Below, one piece after another: positions 54,941 through 61,054 of a stretch of 64,000 nucleotides of DNA. The stretch comes from Bacteroidota bacterium. Lineage in GTDB: Bacteria > Bacteroidota > Bacteroidia > B-17B0 > Aurantibacillaceae. The notes beneath the pieces were generated by a model, which saw only the letters and a program-made list of their open reading frames with translations, was not told where the DNA came from and ran no database searches. Numbering within the stretch: position 1 is the stretch's first letter; each line of letters opens with the position of its first letter. The position numbers and the translations under genes were made by a program. Where the stretch lies: positions 62,001 to 126,000 of the forward strand of contig JANYGK010000009.1 of assembly GCA_025362395.1 (NCBI GenBank), read 5' to 3'.

Positions 54941-55360
54941 ACATAAAACTACGGATGAATTTTAAAAACTACCGGGGCATTCATAAAACTACCGGGGCAT
55001 TCATAAAACTACCGTAGCATTCAAAAAACTACTGCTGAATTCATAAATAAACTGCTGAATTCATAAATAAACTCTTGCATTCATAAAACTACTGCTGAAT
55101 CTAAAAATAAACCGCTGAATTCATAAATAAACTATTGAATTCATAAATAAACTGTTGAATTTATAAAATTACCGTTGCGTTCATAAAACTACCGTTGCAT
55201 TCATAAATAAACTGCTGAATTCATAAAACTACCGTTGCATTCATAAATAAACTGCTGAATTCATAAATAAACTGCTGAATTGATAAAACTACGGATGAAT
55301 TCAAAAAAATACCGGTGCATTCATAAATAAACTACGGCATTCATAAAACTACAGTTGCAC
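54941..55360. repeat. Tandem array of 21 x 20-bp repeats
   Basis: Twenty-one consecutive units, each exactly 20 bp, start 19 bp after the stop of the helix-hairpin-helix/barrel gene. Two unit types intermix: A, TCATAAAACTACCGTTGCAT, and B, TCATAAATAAACTGCTGAAT. Units at 55041, 55201, 55241 and 55261 are identical type B, and those at 55181 and 55221 are identical type A. Edge units (54941-54980, 55281-55320) are more diverged. There are no spacers, so it is not a CRISPR array. The period is not a multiple of three and all plus-strand frames carry stops, so it is non-coding on that strand. A protein-binding array, a minisatellite or an RNA element are possible. Confidence 0.9.
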
Positions 55361-55678
55361 ATAAAGATTATTTTTTGCGTTTTAAACTTAACTTACTTAC
55401 CGGTTATGCGCTAAAAACAACCGGTTATAAAATTGATTCAGCTAAGTTTTGTTAATGGTGTACTTAAACACAATACGCCGCGTTACAGGTAAAAACGTTT
55501 CAATGCGGAACGCTTTATCATTTAAACGTAACACCGCTTACAGAGTTTAAAAAAAGAAGGGATTGTAAATAAAATTTAGTTTACACCGCAAGTTCCAAAG
55601 CCTACTTGTTCCCAAGCAAACGACTTTAATTGTCCCGAGTTAATTAAAATCATTTTAAATCTTTTAAAATCTAACACC
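55361..55678. other. Intergenic region between the 20-bp array and the fibronectin-III gene
   Basis: 318 bp with no gene. ACCGGTTAT occurs twice, at 55399-55407 and 55420-55428 (21-bp period). I find no good TAnnTTTG element close to the ATG at 55679, although the run 55567-55590 is AT-rich. Together with the array, this makes the longest gene-free stretch of the window (757 bp). Confidence 0.5.
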
Positions 55679-56269
55679 ATGAACTCAATAAAATTGTCTT
55701 TGAACTATGAACAGTACGATCCAAGCGGATTAGCTGTATTCGGTAAACACATCTCAACCTGTATGACCGGTAATGCAAACATGCCGAGCGCGATAAGTGT
55801 TTTGCCCTTGCTCGATACGGCAGTGGTAAATTTAACCAACGCTATTAATAACCAACACCCCGATACTGTAATTATAGACGCAAGGGTAAGAGATGTAAGA
55901 CAAAGACTCAAAGTTTTAATACGCCTGGCTGAAATGGACGGCGCTAACACTGAAGAAATTGCCTTAAGCAGCGGCTTCGATTTAAGAATGCCGACTATTC
56001 GTAAACCACAGGTGTTTTCTGTAAAGCAGGGTTTATTAAGCGGTACGGCAGACCTTAGCTGTTCTGTTTACAGGAACTCCGCTTACATTTGGGAAATGAT
56101 CAGTGATCCTATTGATACAAACACCTGGTCGGTATACGATACAAGCGTTGTATCAACCCAACAGGTAACAGGTTTAATGCCCGGTAATAAATATTGGTTC
56201 AGGGTTAAAACGGTGTTATCAAAAAGCAAGCTGCCGTACAGCGATCCATACATGATCCACATTGTTTAA
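55679..56269 (+). CDS. Fibronectin type III domain protein
   Basis: A 196-residue protein without a signal peptide. The N-terminal helical part (1-100: SLNYEQYDPSGLAVFGKHIS, CMTGNANMPSAIS, IIDARVRDVRQRLKVLIRLAEMDG) belongs to a bacterial family whose members begin KLSL... and contain TGN-A-N-[FM]-P. It is followed by one fibronectin-III domain (about 110-196, ending GLMPGNKYWFRVKTVLSKSK). The function of such proteins is unknown. This one stands alone behind the 20-bp tandem array and before a terminator. Confidence 0.85.
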   Translation: MNSIKLSLNYEQYDPSGLAVFGKHISTCMTGNANMPSAISVLPLLDTAVVNLTNAINNQHPDTVIIDARVRDVRQRLKVLIRLAEMDGANTEEIALSSGFDLRMPTIRKPQVFSVKQGLLSGTADLSCSVYRNSAYIWEMISDPIDTNTWSVYDTSVVSTQQVTGLMPGNKYWFRVKTVLSKSKLPYSDPYMIHIV

Positions 56270-56288
56270 AATACAGTTCAGCTCATTT

Positions 56289-56318
56289 AAAAACGCGGAT
56301 TAACAACCCGCGTTTTTT
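56289..56318. terminator. Bidirectional terminator between convergent genes
   Basis: AAAACGCGG and CCGCGTTTT form a 9-bp stem around a 9-nt loop. An A run precedes it and six T follow, so it can end both the fibronectin-III transcript and the convergent TPR/SpoIIE transcript. Confidence 0.85.
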
Positions 56319-56324
56319 AACGAC

Positions 56325-58316
56325 TTATAATTTAATCCCTATCATCAACACATCATCTACCTGCTCGTAGTCTTTTTTCCAGTTCATAAAAGAAGATTCA
56401 ATTTTTTCATGTTGTGCTTTAGCGGGTAGCTCCGCAATGGAAATTAATAATTCTTTCAGGCTTTTAGACATGAATTTTTTACCTTCTTTGCCGCCGAACT
56501 GGTCGGCATAACCATCGGTAAATAGATAGATGGAATCATTTTTTTGTAAAGAAATTTTAGTCGTTGTAAATTCTTTATCATCGTGCGTAAAGCCTGCAAT
56601 GGCTGTTTTATCGGGCCTGTACTCTAAAAGTTCATTCTGCCTGATGATATATACAGGCCTGTTTGCTCCCGAAAATTCAACTTCGGTTAGGGCACCGTTA
56701 AATTTTAAAATAGCAATGTCCATTCCGTCTTTTTGTTTCGACTCGTCGGAATGTTGTTTTAAAACCTGTTTGATCTGTTTGTTTAAAAAGGAAAGGATTT
56801 TACCGGGTTCAGATATGTTTTTTTCAAATACAGCCTGCACTATTTTATCTATCCCGATAATACTCATTAAGGCTCCCGGAACCCCATGCCCGGTACAATC
56901 GGCAGCTATACAATAAAAATAATCATTTACCTTGCTGAACCAATAAAAATCGCCGCTCACCACATCTTTGGGCTTATAATAAATAAAGCTTTGTTGAAAC
57001 ACCTCACTTAAATCTTTAATATGAGGTAATATTGCCTGTTGAATTCCTTTAGCGTATTGTATGCTGTTATCTATTTCCTGTTTTTTTTCCGCTATGATAT
57101 GGTTTTGCGCCGCTAATTGAATATTTGTAAATTGCTTTTGTTTATTTTGCCTGTACAGTAAAACTACCGCAATAATAACTATCAGGGCAACAGCCAACAG
57201 AATAAAAATAAAATAGATGTTTTTTTTATTTCTTAATTCCTGTATTTCATTGGCCTGTTTCAATTGGCCGACATTTGCTTCCGCTTTTTCAAGCGAGTAG
57301 CTGCCTTGTAAATTACTTATGCTTGTAGAATATGCTTCTTTATCAAGCTCTTCTTTTAAGTTCATAAATTTTTCATAATAGCTGTATGCCTTTTCAAAGT
57401 TTTTTAAATTATAATACGCTTTTGCCAACCCCTTTAATGCCATAAGCCGTATATCTTTAATATCGTGCCTTATATTATAACTATTAACAAAATCAAATTT
57501 AGTAATGGCATCTGCTGTTTTACCTAATTCTAAATTACATAAACCCATATTAAGGTTACAGATGATGATGCTTGAGGAATCATTTATTTTTTGATGGATC
57601 TGCAGGCTTTTTTCATTGTAGAAATTAGCCGATCTATAATCTTTTTCTACATAAAACAGATCGCCTAAATTACCATAGAGCCTTCCCATCTCAGAAAACA
57701 AACCTGCTTTTTTTGCGGCATCTATCCCTTTATTAAAATAGACCAGCGCTGAGTCAAAATATTGTTTTTTTCCATTCGCGAGGTTCCTGTCGGCATAATA
57801 ACTTGCCATGGCATTATAAATTTTCATTAAGCCCGACGTATCCCGGCATTTTTCAAACAGGGCTAATGATTTATAGAGGTATTTATCTTCTTTGTAATTA
57901 TGCTGCTGAATACAAAGGATCCACCCGATGTTATATAAGGAAAAGGCGATCCCTTTTTCATTATGAATGGAATCATTTATACGGTATGCTTTAAAGTAGT
58001 TTTGCTGAGCTTTATCGTAATCGGAATGGAACCAATACGCATCGGCTATACAGTTATAGGATGTAGCCATCCCCTTTGTATAGTTTAATTTTTTAGAAAG
58101 TTCGAGTGCTTCGTTAGCATAGTTTATGGCTTCTTTAAACGCATTATTACTAAGGTTATAAGAAAGAGAAATTAACTTTGTAATTTTTAAGGTATCCGTA
58201 TCCTGTAATCCCGCAATTTCAAATTTAAGCGCTTTAATATTCTTAAGGTTTTGAGCCGAAAGAATGAAATGGAAAGAAAAGAAAAGGAAGAAATATAAAA
58301 AACGAAATTGATGCAT
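56325..58316 (-). CDS. TPR sensor with SpoIIE-type PP2C phosphatase
   Basis: 663 residues: a signal peptide (to about LSAQ, residue 22), a periplasmic TPR superhelix (about 40-345; AINYANEALELSKKLNYTKGMATSYNCIADAYW and similar), a coiled linker, one membrane segment (about 370-392, YFIFILLAVALIVIIAVVLLY), a second coiled coil and a cytoplasmic PP2C domain (about 435-663) with SGDFYW, DCTGHGVPGALMS, DGMDIAI, FTDGYADQFGG and QVDDVLMIG. A periplasmic event would be relayed to dephosphorylation of a cytoplasmic Ser/Thr-phosphoprotein. It shares the SI[QN]YAKGIQ linker motif with the phosphatases at 37393 and 61055. Confidence 0.92.
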   Translation of the reverse strand: MHQFRFLYFFLFFSFHFILSAQNLKNIKALKFEIAGLQDTDTLKITKLISLSYNLSNNAFKEAINYANEALELSKKLNYTKGMATSYNCIADAYWFHSDYDKAQQNYFKAYRINDSIHNEKGIAFSLYNIGWILCIQQHNYKEDKYLYKSLALFEKCRDTSGLMKIYNAMASYYADRNLANGKKQYFDSALVYFNKGIDAAKKAGLFSEMGRLYGNLGDLFYVEKDYRSANFYNEKSLQIHQKINDSSSIIICNLNMGLCNLELGKTADAITKFDFVNSYNIRHDIKDIRLMALKGLAKAYYNLKNFEKAYSYYEKFMNLKEELDKEAYSTSISNLQGSYSLEKAEANVGQLKQANEIQELRNKKNIYFIFILLAVALIVIIAVVLLYRQNKQKQFTNIQLAAQNHIIAEKKQEIDNSIQYAKGIQQAILPHIKDLSEVFQQSFIYYKPKDVVSGDFYWFSKVNDYFYCIAADCTGHGVPGALMSIIGIDKIVQAVFEKNISEPGKILSFLNKQIKQVLKQHSDESKQKDGMDIAILKFNGALTEVEFSGANRPVYIIRQNELLEYRPDKTAIAGFTHDDKEFTTTKISLQKNDSIYLFTDGYADQFGGKEGKKFMSKSLKELLISIAELPAKAQHEKIESSFMNWKKDYEQVDDVLMIGIKL

Positions 58317-58438
58317 ACAGAACTAAAGATATAAAAATAAATTGAAGATATTGGTTTATCAATGTCTTCAATTATTTATAAAGCAGCGCTTACCAACCGG
58401 ATGTTCTTAAATACCTTTAAACCCGGGTAATGAAGGGC

Positions 58439-58474
58439 CTATGCTCCTCCTAATAATAATGTAATTCTGTTCAT
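58439..58474 (-). other. Possible 11-codon leader-like frame
   Basis: Minus-strand frame MNRITLLLGGA then TAG, containing an unusually good AGGAGG sequence in its last codons. It follows the stem-loops at 58491-58597 downstream of the citrate synthase gene. No gene lies within the next 120 nt on this strand except the distant TPR/SpoIIE start. It may be a leader peptide, part of a structured RNA, or chance. Confidence 0.2.
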
Positions 58475-58490
58475 AGTATAAAATTTATTT

Positions 58491-58516
58491 ATATAAAAAT
58501 ACGGGCTCAATGCCCG
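58491..58516 (-). terminator. Second hairpin downstream of citrate synthase
   Basis: On the minus strand a CGGGC-ATTGA-GCCCG stem-loop is followed by a T-rich run. Together with the hairpin at 58566-58597 it would ensure termination, or it may belong to a separate small structured transcript. Confidence 0.5.
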
Positions 58517-58565
58517 CCATGATAGAGGGGTAGCACCTCAAACCGCACTAAAGTTTCGGTAAATT

Positions 58566-58597
58566 AAAAATCCCCGTATGATGGACTCACACAGGGA
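58566..58597 (-). terminator. Terminator of the citrate synthase gene
   Basis: On the minus strand TCCCTGT and ACGGGGA pair (7 bp, one G-T) around a 13-nt loop and run into five T. The hairpin begins 27 nt after the citrate synthase stop. Confidence 0.6.
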
Positions 58598-58623
58598 CTA
58601 AACCAAATTAGAAAATTGAATTA

Positions 58624-59946
58624 TTAAACTTTTGCTTCCTGCGCTTTTTTAATAATTGCTTTAATATTTTCGGTTGTTGTAGAGTTTGGCCTTTCAATAG
58701 CTGAACCTGTAGCTCTATCCCAAATTAAGCTTGCCAATACGCCAAGTGCTCTTGACACACCGAATAACACGGTATAAAAATCATACTCATGCATGCCGTA
58801 GTGTACTAATAAGGCTCCTGAATGCGCATCCACATTTGGCCAGGGATTTTTAATTTTTCCGGTCGATTCTAATATCGGAGGTGCCACTTCATATACCATT
58901 TGTACTATTTCACAAATGTTATCGTGCTTAATATATGTTTTATAAAAATCCTGTTGGGCCGTAAAGCGGGGATCTGTTTTGCGTAATACGGCATGGCCGT
59001 ATCCGGGAACTACTTTTCCTTCGGCCAATGTTTTCCGGATGTAGTCCGCTATTTGCTCTTTAGTAGGTAAGCCACCGCCTAAATTTTCTTTTAATTCCAT
59101 AATCCAACTTAATACTTCCTGGTTTGCCAAGCCGTGTAAAGGGCCCGCTAAACCATTCATACCCGCCGAAAATGCCAAATACGGATCGCTTAGTGCTGAA
59201 CCAACCAAATGTGTTGCATGCGCTGATACGTTCCCTCCTTCATGGTCTACGTGAATCGTTAAATATAAACGCATTAACCGTTTCATATCAAACTCTTCAT
59301 AACCCAACATGTGAGCAAAGTTTGCTGCCCAATCTAACTTGTGATCCGGTTCAATATGAACGCCGTTTTTATATTTACGGCGGTAGATATAGGATGCGAT
59401 CCTTGGTAAACGTGCAATCAGGTTCATTGAATCTTCATACACGTAATCCCAATAATCTTTTTTATTAATTCCTTTTGCGTATGCTTTTGCAAATAAGCTT
59501 TCTGTTTGCATAGCCATTACGCCAATAACAAATTGGGTCATTGGGTGCGTATCTGTAGGTAAGGCTTCAATCACATCAAACACGTGTTTAGGGACGTTGC
59601 TGCGTTTTTGCCATTCGTTGGTAATAAAGCTTACATCGTCTTGCGTAGGTAATTCACCCACCAACATTAAGTAAAAAATTCCTTCGGGAAGCGGCTCTGT
59701 TCCGCCCGGTGCTTTTGGTAAGGCTTTACGTAATTCAGGGATAGAGTATCCTCTGAACCGAATCCCTTCTTCCGGATCTAATTTAGAAGTTTCTGTTACC
59801 ATACCGGTCATACCCTTCATCCCTTGGTATACCTGTGCTACAGTAATTTCACCTAATTTCAAATCACCATGATTTTTGATAATGTCTTTAATTTCTGCTG
59901 CCAAAGGCACTGCTTTCTCACGAAATTTATCTTTTAACCTATCCAT
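58624..59946 (-). CDS. gltA: Citrate synthase, eukaryotic (mitochondrial-like) type
   Basis: Condenses oxaloacetate and acetyl-CoA in the first TCA-cycle step. The 440 residues have catalytic His in GLAGPLHGLANQE and in GYGHAVLRKTDPR, and Asp in PNVDAHSG. The N-terminal GMKGMTGMVTETSKLDPEEGIRFRGYSIPE and VDHEGGNVSAHATHLVGSALSDPY segments are those of the mitochondrial-like branch, rather than the hexameric Gram-negative or the Bacillus type. Expected to be dimeric and not NADH-regulated (family knowledge). It is a single gene with a 9-bp inverted repeat around its promoter region. Confidence 0.95.
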   Translation of the reverse strand: MDRLKDKFREKAVPLAAEIKDIIKNHGDLKLGEITVAQVYQGMKGMTGMVTETSKLDPEEGIRFRGYSIPELRKALPKAPGGTEPLPEGIFYLMLVGELPTQDDVSFITNEWQKRSNVPKHVFDVIEALPTDTHPMTQFVIGVMAMQTESLFAKAYAKGINKKDYWDYVYEDSMNLIARLPRIASYIYRRKYKNGVHIEPDHKLDWAANFAHMLGYEEFDMKRLMRLYLTIHVDHEGGNVSAHATHLVGSALSDPYLAFSAGMNGLAGPLHGLANQEVLSWIMELKENLGGGLPTKEQIADYIRKTLAEGKVVPGYGHAVLRKTDPRFTAQQDFYKTYIKHDNICEIVQMVYEVAPPILESTGKIKNPWPNVDAHSGALLVHYGMHEYDFYTVLFGVSRALGVLASLIWDRATGSAIERPNSTTTENIKAIIKKAQEAKV

Positions 59947-59950
59947 CTTT

Positions 59951-59990
59951 TTACACTGTTTAATTAACCATGTAAATTTATACAGTGTAA
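59951..59990. promoter_or_regulatory. Inverted repeat flanking the citrate synthase promoter region
   Basis: TTACACTGT (59951-59959) and ACAGTGTAA (59982-59990) are exact inverted copies separated by 22 bp, 5 nt upstream of the citrate synthase ATG. On the minus strand a TAAATTTA -7-like element lies between the arms. The layout fits an operator bound by a dimer or a 5'-leader hairpin. Confidence 0.45.
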
Positions 59991-60129
59991 TGATTTAAAC
60001 AAACTTTATTTGTATTATTTTTCAGGAAATTGGTCTAAATATAAGCTGCAACTATCCGCATGCTTTAATTTATACTATTAAGAGCGGTTAAAGAGGTAGT
60101 TGCTACCTATTTAAGCCTCCGGGCGGCTG

Positions 60130-61035
60130 TTACTTTTTGCGCAGCTTTGCTTTTCCTGTTGCTGTTATTTCGAGCGGTATATTCGACTTTTTATAAAAGT
60201 TGTTCTCATCCAACTCCGCGGTTACTTTAACGTTATAGGATAATTTTTCGTTGGTTGCATACTTCCATGCCGTTTTAAAGATTTTATTTACTTCTACTGT
60301 TATAGGAATCTCAACCGTTGTTTCACCGGAAGGTTTAATCATTACAGGCTTATTATAACTGCCGGTGGAAGTTACGAGGTTATCTCCTAATGCTAATTTA
60401 TAATGAATGTTATGTATGTTCAGATCGATCATATTTCCTTTATTGATAATTTTAATTTTTGCGGTAATATTTACTGTTTTATCAAAAAGCTTAATATCAT
60501 TAATGTCAACACCCTCCACTTTTAGTTGAGGCGGTACAGGCACTTTAATTTTAATGCGTTTTGATACCGGAATTTTTGTATTCCCTAAGATGGTATTATA
60601 TACGATGTAGGATTCTATTTGAACATAGGTTGAATCTTGTTTTTGAAGTGATTTTATGGTTCCCATCGTTTTAGTGATAGGAATTCTTAAGGGCATTTCA
60701 ATTTTAGAAGTTTCGCCGGGTTTTTGCTTAATATTCATTGCTTTGGTTTCATTAAACAGTAATGAATCGGCTAATGTTATTTTGTAAGACAGGGTATCAA
60801 TATCGAGCTTAAAAATACTTTTATTTTCCAGCACCATATCAATTCCAATATAAGCAGTATCATTTTTTATAGTTGTTTTCACGAGGCTTATATCATCCAG
60901 ATCGGGCAACACAAGCTTTAAGCCTTTTTTAGGATTAAAAAAAATAAATACTATTCCTGCTCCTATAATCAGGAAAAGCGCGGTAAAGATGATCCACCTT
61001 TTTGATCTTTTTTTGTGCTCCATGGTACTTTTCAA
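60130..61035 (-). CDS. LEA14-like (LEA type 2/WHy domain) membrane-anchored protein
   Basis: A 301-residue protein with a basic cytoplasmic start and one membrane anchor (about 14-31, WIIFTALFLIIGAGIVFIFF). Two successive beta-sandwich domains follow (about 45-160 and 170-295), each with the LEA2/WHy pattern: a strand of [VI]-x-[VI]-x-x-x-[IV]-x-[NL]-K-[SG], then KPGETSKIEMPLRIPI and KPSGETTVEIPITVEV. Periplasmic localisation is likely. The domain is linked to desiccation or envelope stress in some organisms, but no role is established here. It lies 19 nt after the propeller/SpoIIE gene, which is not its obvious partner. Confidence 0.8.
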   Translation of the reverse strand: MKSTMEHKKRSKRWIIFTALFLIIGAGIVFIFFNPKKGLKLVLPDLDDISLVKTTIKNDTAYIGIDMVLENKSIFKLDIDTLSYKITLADSLLFNETKAMNIKQKPGETSKIEMPLRIPITKTMGTIKSLQKQDSTYVQIESYIVYNTILGNTKIPVSKRIKIKVPVPPQLKVEGVDINDIKLFDKTVNITAKIKIINKGNMIDLNIHNIHYKLALGDNLVTSTGSYNKPVMIKPSGETTVEIPITVEVNKIFKTAWKYATNEKLSYNVKVTAELDENNFYKKSNIPLEITATGKAKLRKK

Positions 61036-61054
61036 GTATCAAGTTTGTTGCCGG

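Noticed and set aside
54941-55360. CRISPR array
   Set aside because: Units are contiguous 20-mers with no unique spacers, and no cas gene is present in the window.
54941-55428. Iteron-type replication origin
   Set aside because: The 20-bp period and AT-richness fit iterons, but no replication initiator, partition gene or DnaA box is nearby and the surroundings are ordinary chromosomal genes.
58520-58545. preQ1 riboswitch
   Set aside because: The minus strand has a GAGG...CCTCTAT stem faintly like preQ1-I, but the conserved loop and the A-rich tail are absent and no queuosine gene follows.
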